Source: Streptomyces sp. A2-16 (lineage in GTDB: Bacteria > Actinomycetota > Actinomycetes > Streptomycetales > Streptomycetaceae). From it: a DNA stretch of 64,000 nucleotides. Both the position numbers and the translations under genes were made by a program. Below the pieces are notes generated by a model. It searched no databases and had not been told where the DNA came from. It saw nothing but the letters and a program-made list of their open reading frames with translations. Shown one piece after another: positions 50,127 through 57,882 of the stretch. Numbering within the stretch: the stretch's first letter is position 1; each line of letters starts with the position of its first letter. Location of the stretch: the NCBI RefSeq assembly GCF_018128905.1, contig NZ_CP063808.1, forward strand, positions 9,362,001 through 9,426,000. Reading direction: 5' to 3'.

Positions 50127-50509
50127 GACCGGTGAACCTGAGCGCACTCGTCGCGCTGGTCCTCGCCGACCTGTCGGCCGGAACCTCCGCGAGGCCGACG
50201 GTGTCGTACTCCCCCCTCGACGAGGGCATGGTCGAGGTGCTCCTCACGGACGACGACGGCATGGGGGTCGGCTTCGGGGTCCAGCCGGACCGGTCCGAGG
50301 CCGACGTGCTGTGCGCGCTCGCCGACCGGATCCCGGACGCCTTCGTCGAGTTGTACGCCGTCGGCCTGCCCCTCGTCCCCGGCACCCGGCGCCCCGCCCG
50401 GGCGGACGTGGTGGACGGGGTCGCGCTCTGGACGGACCCGGCGGGCGGCCCGTGGTCCTGCCCGGTGGGCCGGTACGGCGAGACCGTACGGCCCCACGGC
50501 GGGCCGTAG
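50123..50509 (+). CDS. Hypothetical protein coupled to mshD
   Basis: 128 aa from a GTG that overlaps the mshD stop (GTGA). It shows LVALVLADLSAG, VEVLLTDDDGMGVGFGV and ADVLCALADRIPDAFVELY, an alpha/beta pattern with no motif I recognise. One or two Cys only. Translational coupling suggests expression with mshD, not necessarily a thiol role. Confidence 0.65.
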   Translation: MRPVNLSALVALVLADLSAGTSARPTVSYSPLDEGMVEVLLTDDDGMGVGFGVQPDRSEADVLCALADRIPDAFVELYAVGLPLVPGTRRPARADVVDGVALWTDPAGGPWSCPVGRYGETVRPHGGP

Positions 50510-50534
50510 CCCGGGACGCCGTACCGCCCGGGCC

Positions 50535-50580
50535 GCCGGTCCACTCGGGGAGGGCACAGTACGTCGAGCCCCCGCGCCGC
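50535..50580. repeat. 46-bp copy of a coding segment of the adjacent ABC permease gene
   Basis: Bases 50535-50580 match 51845-51890 at 44 of 46 positions. In the permease gene the segment encodes RRGGSTYCAFPEWTG. Here it lies beyond the stop of the 50593-51285 gene, where one minus-strand frame still reads RRGGSTYCALPEWTGG. It looks like a relic of a duplicated or truncated permease C-terminus. Confidence 0.75.
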
Positions 50581-50592
50581 CCGCGCCGCCCG

Positions 50593-51285
50593 TCAGGGCG
50601 CCGGTCGTGGCCTGAGACTCCGCACCGGTTCCAGCGCGCAGGCCGCCGCCAGCAGGAGCGCGCCGACCAGTACCGCGGTCCAGCGCTGGTGGGCCGCCTC
50701 CCAGGCGGGGTCTCCGACCTGGACGAACAGGTCCCAGCGGGCAGGGAGCAGGAGGGGGGCGAGGAGGGCGACGGTGAGCAGGGCCGCCGCCACCGACGGG
50801 CCGGGCTGCGGCTCGTCGGTGCAGCGCACCGCGAGCGTCGCGGCGGCCAGGCCGAGGGCGGCCGTGGCCGCGGCCTCCAGGGTGATCGCACCCACCGGGG
50901 GGCGGGCCCCGGCCGGCAGGAGGTGCAGCGCGGCCGTCCACCACAGCGCGGCGACCGGCGCCACCAGCGCGACCCGCAGTCCCGTCCGGACCCAGCGCCG
51001 GGTGGGGACGGGGGTGGTGAGCTGCCGGGCCGGGTCGTCCAGGAGGAAGGCCAGGCCCAGGGCGAAGACGAGCGCGGCCCCCCGGAGCAGGGCGAGACCG
51101 AGCCACGCGTCCACCGTCACGGACAGCAGCCGCGGCAGACCCGCCACCAGCAGTCCCACGGCCGCCCCGGCGCCGACCGCCCGCCAGGGCAGGGTCCGTG
51201 CCACGGCCACCACCAACGCCCCGCTCACGCCCGGCACCCGCGGCCTGCCGTGCCCCGCCCCGGTGTCCCCGTCACTCGTCCGCAC
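50593..51285 (-). CDS. Membrane protein of the ECF/ABC operon
   Basis: 230 aa with about six hydrophobic helices (GAGAAVGLLVAGLPRLLSV, AALVFALGLAFLLDD, GLRVALVAPVAALWWTAAL, VAAALLTVALLAPLLLPA). GTG start; overlaps the upstream permease gene by 14 bp, so it is the last gene of the operon. Probably a transporter subunit. A fossil of a permease-type C-terminal domain lies just past its stop, so the gene may once have been longer. Confidence 0.75.
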   Translation of the reverse strand: MRTSDGDTGAGHGRPRVPGVSGALVVAVARTLPWRAVGAGAAVGLLVAGLPRLLSVTVDAWLGLALLRGAALVFALGLAFLLDDPARQLTTPVPTRRWVRTGLRVALVAPVAALWWTAALHLLPAGARPPVGAITLEAAATAALGLAAATLAVRCTDEPQPGPSVAAALLTVALLAPLLLPARWDLFVQVGDPAWEAAHQRWTAVLVGALLLAAACALEPVRSLRPRPAP

Positions 51286-52816
51286 AGTCCTTCGCCCCCT
51301 TCGGCACCTCGGTCCCCAGCACCCGCGCCACCTGGGCCGTCGAGACCCCCGACGCGGTCAGCTCGGTCCAGTGCCGCTTGACCGACGCCGTCACCTCGGC
51401 GCGCGGCCGTTGCAGCAACTCCCTTACGACATCGGTCTGTCCGGCCGACATCGACAGCCCGCTGGTCGGGGCGAGGACGTACGCCGACCCGGTCACGCTG
51501 TCGTCGAGGCGGACGTTGGCGAGGTCGGCCATCGGGTCGGGGTCCCGGCCCAGGGCCAGCCACATCGCGGTGACCACCCGCCCGTCGCACAGTTCGCTGC
51601 CCTTCGACTCGTCACCGGCGACCAGCACATAGGCGACGGCGACCGCGAACTCGGGGACCCGGTTGCCGCCCCAGCGGGAGCCGACGGTCACCTGGTTGGG
51701 CGCGGTGAGCGGTTCGATCGCCGCGTCACCGTCCAGCCCGTAACGGGCATCGATCCGCTGCCGTACGAGCAGGGACTGCCCGGCGGCCGTACCGCCGGCC
51801 AGGGCCCGGACGCGGTCCACGACGCCGGCCCACTCGCCCGCCCGGCCGGTCCACTCGGGGAAGGCGCAGTACGTCGAGCCCCCGCGCCGCACGCACGACT
51901 GTTCCTGCTGCGGGGAGACCGTGGCCCGCTCGCGCGCGGCCGTCAACTCCGGTGACACACCCCCGGACTGGCCCACCGCGCCGGTCAGGGTCAGCGCCAG
52001 CGCGCCCGCGGTCCCGGCCCTCAGGTACAGCGTGCGGCCACCGCTCACCAGCACCGCGCCGAGCGCCAGGAGCAGGATCAGACCCGTCAGATACAGCGCG
52101 TGCCAGGCCGCCGGGCGGCCGATGAGGTCCGAGGGGAGCACCGTGTTGTTGCTGGTCTCCTCCACGACCGGCGACAGCCACCGCGACCACTGCGCGTCGG
52201 CGGTGCCCGCGGAGATGAACACGCTGAGGACGAAGAGCGCGATCACGCCGAACGGTGCCGCGAACGTGGACGGGACCAGCCGGGCGAGCAGCACCCCGAG
52301 CGAACCGCACAGCAGCACGTACAGGGGGCCGACGGCCAGTTCGGCGAGTGAGCCGTGGCCCACCGCGCCGGGCCTGAGGGCCTGCCAGGTGAACTCGCCG
52401 AGCACGACCAGCGTGGTGACGACGGCGAAGGGCACCACCGACAGCACATGGGCGACCGTCCGCCGCCACGGCTCCATGACCAGCACGTCGAACTGCCGGT
52501 CGGTACCGCGCTTGCGGGAGCGCAGCGTGCAGCGGTTGACGCACACGAACAGGGCGACCCCCAGCAGCAGGGGCCCGCTCTGGGTGTGGCGGTCGGCGTT
52601 CTGGAGGGCCGGGAAGGCGTCCATGCCCTCCTTCGAGTCGAACAGCGTCCAGGCGGTGTAGCCGACGTACAGCACGAGAGTCACCAGCACCGGGATGTAC
52701 CGCAGCAGGTCGCGTGCCTCGAAGCGGGCGAGGGCGAACACGGCGGCCCACGACCGCCGTGGTGCGTCCTCGTGCACGGCGGCGGACTCGGCCACCGTCT
52801 GTGTGGTCAGGCTCAT
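51272..52816 (-). CDS. ABC transporter permease with extracytoplasmic C-terminal domain
   Basis: 514 aa. About six membrane helices span the first ~300 residues (IPVLVTLVLYVGYTAW, PFAVVTTLVVLGEFTW, FGVIALFVLSVFISAG, ALYLTGLILLLALGAVLV). A ~200-residue exported domain follows with a Cys pair in SCVRRGGSTYCAFPEW. ATG overlaps the ATPase stop (ATGA). The first helices resemble ABC-2 permeases. Cargo unknown. Confidence 0.8.
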   Translation of the reverse strand: MSLTTQTVAESAAVHEDAPRRSWAAVFALARFEARDLLRYIPVLVTLVLYVGYTAWTLFDSKEGMDAFPALQNADRHTQSGPLLLGVALFVCVNRCTLRSRKRGTDRQFDVLVMEPWRRTVAHVLSVVPFAVVTTLVVLGEFTWQALRPGAVGHGSLAELAVGPLYVLLCGSLGVLLARLVPSTFAAPFGVIALFVLSVFISAGTADAQWSRWLSPVVEETSNNTVLPSDLIGRPAAWHALYLTGLILLLALGAVLVSGGRTLYLRAGTAGALALTLTGAVGQSGGVSPELTAARERATVSPQQEQSCVRRGGSTYCAFPEWTGRAGEWAGVVDRVRALAGGTAAGQSLLVRQRIDARYGLDGDAAIEPLTAPNQVTVGSRWGGNRVPEFAVAVAYVLVAGDESKGSELCDGRVVTAMWLALGRDPDPMADLANVRLDDSVTGSAYVLAPTSGLSMSAGQTDVVRELLQRPRAEVTASVKRHWTELTASGVSTAQVARVLGTEVPKGAKDCADE

Positions 52817-53676
52817 GCCGCTGCCGCCTTCGCGTCCACGCCGTCCAGGGTGAGCAGGTAGCCGTCCTCCAGGGTGGGTTCGAGGAGTTCGGCACCGGCG
52901 GGCGGGTCGCCGACGTTGCGGAAGGAGCCGGTGCCGGTGCGCCAGCCCGCCTTGGCGCCGGGGGCGCGTTCCGTGCTGCTCCAGACCCGGCCGGCCGCGC
53001 GGGCCATGAGCTCGGCGGGGGTGCCCTCGAAGAGGATGCGGCCGCGGGCCATGACGAGCACGCGGTGACAGAGCATCGCCACGTCCTCGGTCTGGTGGGT
53101 GGACAGCAGCACGGTCCGGCCCTCTCCGGCCTGCGCGATCAACTCCCGGAAGCGCATGCGCTGTTCGGGGTCGAGGCCGACGGTCGGCTCGTCGAGGACG
53201 AGGAACCCGGGGTCGCCGACGAGGGCGGCGGCCAGTGCGACCCGCTGCCGCATCCCGCCGGACAGCTTCTTGATGCGCCTGGCGCGTACGTCCCCGAGGT
53301 CGACCTCCTCCAGCACGCGCCGCACCTCGCGGTGCCGGGCGGTGCGGTCGGTGAGCTCCTTGAGGATCGCCACGTAGTCGACGAACTCGAAGGCGCTGAA
53401 GTCCGGGTGGAAGCCCGGGGTCTGCGGCAGATAGCCGAGCGAGCGGCGGACCTCCTGGCGGCCGCGCGAGGTGCCCGGGTCGTGGCCGAGGACGGTGAAG
53501 GTGCCCCGGTCGGCGGGCACGGCGGTGGCGAGCACCCTGAGCAGGGTGGTCTTTCCGGCCCCGTTGGGCCCGAGCAGCCCGGTCACGCCCGGCGTCAGCC
53601 GCAGCGACACGTCGTCGAGGGCGCGGGTGCCGCCATAGCGGAGATGGAGCCCGGAGGCGAGGACGGCGGCGGTCAT
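52813..53676 (-). CDS. ABC transporter ATP-binding protein
   Basis: 287 aa. Walker A LLGPNGAGKTT, Q-loop LGYLPQTPGF, signature KLSGGMRQRVALA, Walker B FLVLDEPTVGLDPEQ and H-loop STHQTED. ABC-2 drug/lipid exporter type. Its ATG overlaps the anti-sigma gene stop and its stop overlaps the permease start, both by 4 bp, so it is part of a tightly coupled sigma/anti-sigma/transporter operon. Confidence 0.9.
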   Translation of the reverse strand: MTAAVLASGLHLRYGGTRALDDVSLRLTPGVTGLLGPNGAGKTTLLRVLATAVPADRGTFTVLGHDPGTSRGRQEVRRSLGYLPQTPGFHPDFSAFEFVDYVAILKELTDRTARHREVRRVLEEVDLGDVRARRIKKLSGGMRQRVALAAALVGDPGFLVLDEPTVGLDPEQRMRFRELIAQAGEGRTVLLSTHQTEDVAMLCHRVLVMARGRILFEGTPAELMARAAGRVWSSTERAPGAKAGWRTGTGSFRNVGDPPAGAELLEPTLEDGYLLTLDGVDAKAAAA

Positions 53677-54500
53677 GCGGCGCTCCCGTTGAAGAGGTCG
53701 AAGCGGTCACGGAGGAGGAAGAGCAGCCCGGTGGCGAGCGCGGCGACGGCTCCGGCGATGCCCTGCCCGGCCGCGGTGAACGGCGCGAGCGGGTCGGCGG
53801 CCGTGTGCTGCACGGTCTGCGCGGCCAGCAGTACGGCGACCCAGGCGCCGCCGACCAGGGACGGTCCGAGGACCGGTCCGAGTCGCGGGGTCAGGGCGAG
53901 GCCGGTCCCGGTGAGGGCGAGCGCGGGCAGCAGCCAGGCCAGGGCGCGCAGGCCGTAGCCGGGCAGGGCGAGGGTGGCGAGCCCGTTGAGGCCGAGGCCC
54001 GCGACCAGCACGGCGATCGTGCGGATCATCAGCAGCCGGAAGCCGTGGGTGGGCGCGACGACGGCCATCTCGTACGTCGGGTCCAGCGCCGGGCCGTAGG
54101 ACAGTGCCACGCCGGCCAGGGGCAGCAGCGGGGCGAGGGCGAGGAACAGGGTCGGCGACTCGGTGGTGTGCACCGCGCCGACGGTCGCCAGCAGCAGGAA
54201 CACCACGGACGCCAGCCAGGAGCGCCTGAGCACCGGCGTGGCCGCGAGCAGCCGCGCGGTGTGGTCGGCGATCCCGACCCGGGTCAGCAGCGACTCGAAC
54301 CACCCCGGCCGGGGCGCGTCCAGCTCCGCGTCCAACCGCTCCCAGGCGGCGTCCAGCGCCACCGGGTCGGTGACACCGGCCAGCAGCCCCCGGCACTCGG
54401 CGCAGGCGGCGAGATGGGTGTCGGCGGACCAGAGCAGGGGGGCGGCCAACTCGCCCCGGGCATAAGCCCGCAGATCCTCTTCGGCCACATGCCACGTCAT
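53673..54500 (-). CDS. Zinc-finger anti-sigma factor-like membrane protein
   Basis: 275 aa. The N-terminal zinc-finger anti-sigma (zf-HC2) module has H-x3-C-x2-C as THLAACAECRGLL near residue 30. A linker then leads to six hydrophobic helices (SWLASVVFLLLATVGAV, LALAPLLPLAGVAL, LLMIRTIAVLVAGLGLNGL, WVAVLLAAQTV). Most such anti-sigmas have one helix, so six is unusual. GGAGGAGG before the ATG at 54500; a longer upstream frame runs through repeat DNA. It probably holds the ECF sigma factor encoded two genes upstream. Confidence 0.85.
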   Translation of the reverse strand: MTWHVAEEDLRAYARGELAAPLLWSADTHLAACAECRGLLAGVTDPVALDAAWERLDAELDAPRPGWFESLLTRVGIADHTARLLAATPVLRRSWLASVVFLLLATVGAVHTTESPTLFLALAPLLPLAGVALSYGPALDPTYEMAVVAPTHGFRLLMIRTIAVLVAGLGLNGLATLALPGYGLRALAWLLPALALTGTGLALTPRLGPVLGPSLVGGAWVAVLLAAQTVQHTAADPLAPFTAAGQGIAGAVAALATGLLFLLRDRFDLFNGSAA

Positions 54501-54985
54501 GCCGCCACCTCCTCCACTCGCACCCACACCACACGTTGCGCCCGACTCTGCGGACAGCTCAGGGGTCGACCCTGCGACCGGCTCAGCTGTCGGTCCTGCG
54601 ACCGGCATTGCTGTCGGTCCTGCGATCCGCCCTGCGACCGGCTTTGCGGACGGTCCTGGCGACGGTCCTGCCACCCGCTTTGCGGAGCGCCCTGCGGCCG
54701 GTCCTGCGATCCGCCCGGCGATCGGTCTCGCAACCGGTCGGGCGATCCGTACGACGTCCAGCCCCGCAGCCGATCCAGCGATCCACCCCGCGGGCGACTC
54801 CGCCCCCGGCGACGCGACCCGTCCCTCGATCCGTCCTGCGATCCGTCCAGCGCCCCGCTCTTCAGCCGGTCCGACGTCCGGCCGCCCTGTGGGCAGCCCC
54901 GCGTCCGGCCGTCCCGGTGGGCTGGACCTCCCTCTCCCGCCGACGCTCGCGCCGCGGTCTGACCCTGTCGTTCGTTCGGATTCAT
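54497..54985 (-). CDS. Repeat-built ORF (162 aa) coupled to both sigma and anti-sigma genes
   Basis: The ATG (54985) overlaps the sigma stop and the TGA (54497) overlaps the anti-sigma ATG, each by 4 bp. About 110 residues consist of degenerate SQDR-x/RPQSR-type pentads (e.g. GSQDRPQGAPQSG, RSQDRQLSRSQGR), matching a degenerate 15-bp DNA repeat. The composition is Arg/Gln/Ser/Gly with no hydrophobic core. Double coupling argues that it is translated. The repeat also keeps other frames open, so its protein-coding status is uncertain. Confidence 0.45.
   Translation of the reverse strand: MNPNERQGQTAARASAGEGGPAHRDGRTRGCPQGGRTSDRLKSGALDGSQDGSRDGSRRRGRSRPRGGSLDRLRGWTSYGSPDRLRDRSPGGSQDRPQGAPQSGWQDRRQDRPQSRSQGGSQDRQQCRSQDRQLSRSQGRPLSCPQSRAQRVVWVRVEEVAA
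54580..54860. repeat. Degenerate 15-bp tandem repeat array
   Basis: Variants of GGTCCTGCGATCCGC recur about every 15 bp through some 280 bp (plus-strand reading). The array keeps frames open on both strands, producing several artefactual long ORFs. It forms the core of the coupled ORF at 54497-54985. Confidence 0.65.
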
Positions 54986-55524
54986 GCGAGGGCCTCCCTC
55001 AGCTGCTTGCGGGCGCGCATCGCGCGGGTCTTGACCGTGCCGGGCGGGATGCCCAGCAGGACGGCGGCCTCGCGGGTGGTCAGGCCGTCGATGACCGTGG
55101 CCTGGAGGACCGCCCGCAGTTCCGGCGACAGCCGGACGAGGGCGCCCGCGAGGTCCCCGTGCTCCACCCCCGCGAGCACGCGTTCCTCCGCGGACGCCTC
55201 GTCCCGGTGCCGCAGCCGGGACAGGGCCTGCCTGAGCCGCCCCCGCGCCCCGTCACCGCGCAGCGCGTCGATCAGCCGCCGCGAACCGATCCGCCACAGC
55301 CACCCGGCCACGTCACCTTCCTCGCGATAGCGCGCGGTGCCCCGCCACACCGCGAGGAACGTCTCCTGCACGACGTCGTCGACCAGGCCCGGATCCGCGC
55401 ACCGGCCGCGCAGCCGGGCCGACAGCCAGGGCGCGTACCGCCGGTACAGCTCCTCGAAGGCGCGCCGGTCCCCGTCCGCGGCGATGGCCCGCAGCAGATC
55501 TCCGTCGCTTCTCGTTTCCCTCAC
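54982..55524 (-). CDS. ECF-type RNA polymerase sigma factor
   Basis: 180 aa. Sigma region 2 has AFEELYRRYAPWLSARLR, DDVVQETFLAVWRG and VAGWLWRIGSRRLIDALR. Region 4 has LSPELRAVLQATVIDGLTTREAA and IPPGTVKTRAMRARKQLREAL. GTG start after GAGGGAG. First gene of the operon with the repeat ORF, the zinc-finger anti-sigma and the ABC transporter. Probably autoregulated and responsive to envelope stress, by analogy. Confidence 0.93.
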   Translation of the reverse strand: MRETRSDGDLLRAIAADGDRRAFEELYRRYAPWLSARLRGRCADPGLVDDVVQETFLAVWRGTARYREEGDVAGWLWRIGSRRLIDALRGDGARGRLRQALSRLRHRDEASAEERVLAGVEHGDLAGALVRLSPELRAVLQATVIDGLTTREAAVLLGIPPGTVKTRAMRARKQLREALA

Positions 55525-55581
55525 GCTCCCTCATCGAACGAGCCCGGCCGACCGGTTCATCCAGCGACAAAGAAATCACGC

Positions 55582-55635
55582 TTGACTTTCCGGACCCCCT
55601 TCCATCACCCTTTCACTACTCAATTAGTGAAAGGG
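55582..55635 (+). promoter_or_regulatory. YtrA-type operator and promoter
   Basis: CCCTTTCACTA-N6-TAGTGAAAGGG (55608-55635) is a perfect 11+6+11 inverted repeat that ends 11 bp before the GntR start. TTGACT at 55582-55587 can serve as a -35 element. Such a site next to a YtrA-type repressor gene is a clear autoregulatory operator. Confidence 0.75.
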
Positions 55636-55646
55636 TGGTTGTCCGC

Positions 55647-56039
55647 GTGGTCGAGTACCGCATCGACCGGCGCTCCGGCGTCGCCACCTACATGCAGATC
55701 GTCCAGCAGACCAAGCAGGCCCTCCGGCTGGGCCTCATCGAACCCGGCGACAAGCTCCCCACGGCCCGCGAGGTCGTGGAGGCCACCGCCATCAATCCGA
55801 ACACCGTGCTCAAGGCGTACCGCGAACTGGAGCGGGAGGGCCTGGTCGAGGCCCGCCGCGGCCTCGGCACCTTCGTCCGCAGGACGCTCGGCACCGCCGT
55901 CCAGGCCGCCGACACCCCCCTGCGTGCCGAGCTCGAGGACTGGGCCGCACGCGCCCGGTCCGCGGGCCTGGGGCGCGAGGACGTCGACGCGTTCTTCACC
56001 GCCGTACTCGACGAGCATTTCCCGAAGGGGGACCAGTGA
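55647..56039 (+). CDS. GntR-family regulator, YtrA subfamily
   Basis: About 130 aa. Residues ~1-70 form a winged helix-turn-helix (YMQIVQQTKQALRLGLIEPG, LPTAREVVEATAINPNTVLKA), followed by the short helical dimerisation tail typical of YtrA. There is no ligand domain. A GTG at 55635 is within the operator and too close to AAAGG, so the GTG at 55647 is preferred. The stop overlaps the ABC ATPase GTG start. It represses this ABC operon until cell-wall-active signals arise, by family analogy. Confidence 0.9.
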   Translation: MVEYRIDRRSGVATYMQIVQQTKQALRLGLIEPGDKLPTAREVVEATAINPNTVLKAYRELEREGLVEARRGLGTFVRRTLGTAVQAADTPLRAELEDWAARARSAGLGREDVDAFFTAVLDEHFPKGDQ

Positions 56040-56953
56040 GTTCCACCAGCACCACCCCGGCCGTCGCCCTGGAGGCGTCCGGCCTGGGCAAGCGGTACGG
56101 CAGGCGGGCCGCGGCCCTCGACGGCTGCTCCTTCCGGCTGCCCGCGGGCCGCATCAGCGCGCTGGTCGGCCCCAACGGCGCCGGAAAGTCCACCCTCCTC
56201 GCGATAGCCGCGGGACTGCTGCGACCCACCTCCGGCACGCTCACCGTCCTCGGCCAGGGGCCGGGCGAGGCCCGCGACCGGATCGCCTACCTCGCCCAGA
56301 ACAAGCCGCTGTACCCCCAGCTGACCATCACCGAGACCCTGCGCATGGGCGCCGAGCTCAACCCGGCCCGCTGGGACGCCGACCGCGCCTCACGGATCGT
56401 GGAGCAGGGCGGCCTTGACCCGAAGGCCCGCATCCGCGGCCTCTCCGGCGGCCAGCGCACCCGCGTCGCCCTCGCCCTGGCGCTCGGCAAGCGCCCCGAT
56501 CTGATGCTCCTCGACGAGCCGATGGCCGACCTCGACCCGCTCGCCCGGCACGAGCTGATGGGCACCCTGATGGCGGACACCGCCGAACGCGGCACCACGG
56601 TGCTGATCTCCTCGCACATCGTCGCCGAGCTCGCCGACGCCTGTGACCACCTGCTGCTCCTGGGCGGCGGCCGGGTCCGGCTCGGCGGCGGCATCGACGA
56701 CCTGCTCGCCGCGCACACCCTGGTGACCGGCCGCGGCACCCCCGCCGACCTGGCCCCGCACACGGTGGTCGAGTCCCGCACCGCGGGCCGCGGCCTGACC
56801 GCCCTGATCCGCCGCGACGGCCCCGTCGGCGAGGGCTGGGCGACCGAGGAGCCCTCGCTGGAAGAGCTGCTGCTGGCCCACCTGCGCGCCCCCGACGCCC
56901 CCGCCCTGCTCACCCCGGGCACCACCGCGGCCCCCGAGGCGGTGACGGCATGA
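56036..56953 (+). CDS. ABC transporter ATP-binding protein (YtrB-like)
   Basis: 305 aa. Walker A LVGPNGAGKSTLL, Q-loop YLAQNKPLYPQ, signature GLSGGQRTRVALA, Walker B LMLLDEPMADLDP and H-loop SSHIVAE. The C-terminal extension (~80 residues) is typical of ABC-2 exporter ATPases. GTG start overlaps the regulator stop and its TGA overlaps the next ATG. It energises the two permeases that follow. Confidence 0.92.
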   Translation: MSSTSTTPAVALEASGLGKRYGRRAAALDGCSFRLPAGRISALVGPNGAGKSTLLAIAAGLLRPTSGTLTVLGQGPGEARDRIAYLAQNKPLYPQLTITETLRMGAELNPARWDADRASRIVEQGGLDPKARIRGLSGGQRTRVALALALGKRPDLMLLDEPMADLDPLARHELMGTLMADTAERGTTVLISSHIVAELADACDHLLLLGGGRVRLGGGIDDLLAAHTLVTGRGTPADLAPHTVVESRTAGRGLTALIRRDGPVGEGWATEEPSLEELLLAHLRAPDAPALLTPGTTAAPEAVTA

Positions 56954-57882
56954 GCACCACGACCCTCGAAAAGGCACCGCGGGCGGCCGTCCGACGGACC
57001 CCGCGCGGCCCGGTCCCCACCGTCCTGCGCCTGCACCGCACCGCCCTGTGGATCTGGCTCACCTTCGTGGCCGGCACCACGGGTCTGCTGCTCTGGCTGC
57101 ACGGCCCCGGCGCCGACGTCGCACAGCGCGCGCTCGACACCTACGGCTACTCCGGGCTCATCATGGCCAGGGGCTCGGCGGACGAGTACAGCAGCTGGTT
57201 CTACTACCCCGACACCCTGCTCACCCTGGGCTCCTTCGCCATCGCCCTGTTCGCCGGCGGCCCGCTGATCGCCCGCGAACTGGAGAGCGGCACCGCACAG
57301 CTCGCCTGGACCCAGTCGGTCTCCCCGGCCCGCTGGCTCGCCGCCAAGCTCGCCGTGCCCGCGGCCTTCATCGTCCTCGGCACCTGCCTGCTCACCGCGG
57401 TGTACCGGCAGCTGTGGTCCGCCCACAGCAATCTGCTGATCGCCGGCATCGGACCGCGCTCCCTCTACTTCTCCCTCGGCCCGGCCACCGTGGCCGCGCC
57501 GCTGCTCGGCCTCGCCCTCGGCGTCCTCGTCGGCCTCGCCGTCCGCCGCACCCTGCCCGCGCTCGCCTTCAGCGGCTTCGCGTACTTCCTGGTCTACGCC
57601 TTCCGCGGCAACCACTGGCCCTTCCAAGGCCGCTACCAGCAGCCCGAGCTGCACTCCCGCAGCTGGGCCATCACCTCCGGCGGCGCCAGGATCCAGGACC
57701 CGGGCTGCTACGACGACAAGGCCTGCATCGCGCAGCACGACATCGTCCGCTTCTCCCGCGAGTACCTGCCGTCCTCCGACTACTGGCCCCGCCAGCTCCT
57801 GGAGACCGGTGTCCTGCTCGCCCTCACCGCCCTGGCCGTCGCCCTCGCGTTCGGGGTCCTGCGCAGGCGGGCCGCCGGATGA
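56950..57882 (+). CDS. ABC-2 permease 1
   Basis: 310 aa with about six helices (TALWIWLTFVAGTTGLLLWL, LTLGSFAIALFAGGPLI, FIVLGTCLLTAVY, VAAPLLGLALGVLVGLAV, LALTALAVALAFGVL). It shares with permease 2 the segments RLHRTAL and ELESGTAQLAWTQSVSPARW, so the two are paralogues. Coupled by ATGA on both sides. Substrate unknown; possibly a peptide antibiotic or lipid. Confidence 0.88.
   Translation: MSTTTLEKAPRAAVRRTPRGPVPTVLRLHRTALWIWLTFVAGTTGLLLWLHGPGADVAQRALDTYGYSGLIMARGSADEYSSWFYYPDTLLTLGSFAIALFAGGPLIARELESGTAQLAWTQSVSPARWLAAKLAVPAAFIVLGTCLLTAVYRQLWSAHSNLLIAGIGPRSLYFSLGPATVAAPLLGLALGVLVGLAVRRTLPALAFSGFAYFLVYAFRGNHWPFQGRYQQPELHSRSWAITSGGARIQDPGCYDDKACIAQHDIVRFSREYLPSSDYWPRQLLETGVLLALTALAVALAFGVLRRRAAG

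Noticed and set aside
54499..56418. 639-aa plus-strand ORF through the repeat array and the YtrA operon
   Set aside because: It is kept open by the 15-bp repeat and by antisense bias, and it crosses three real genes in other frames.
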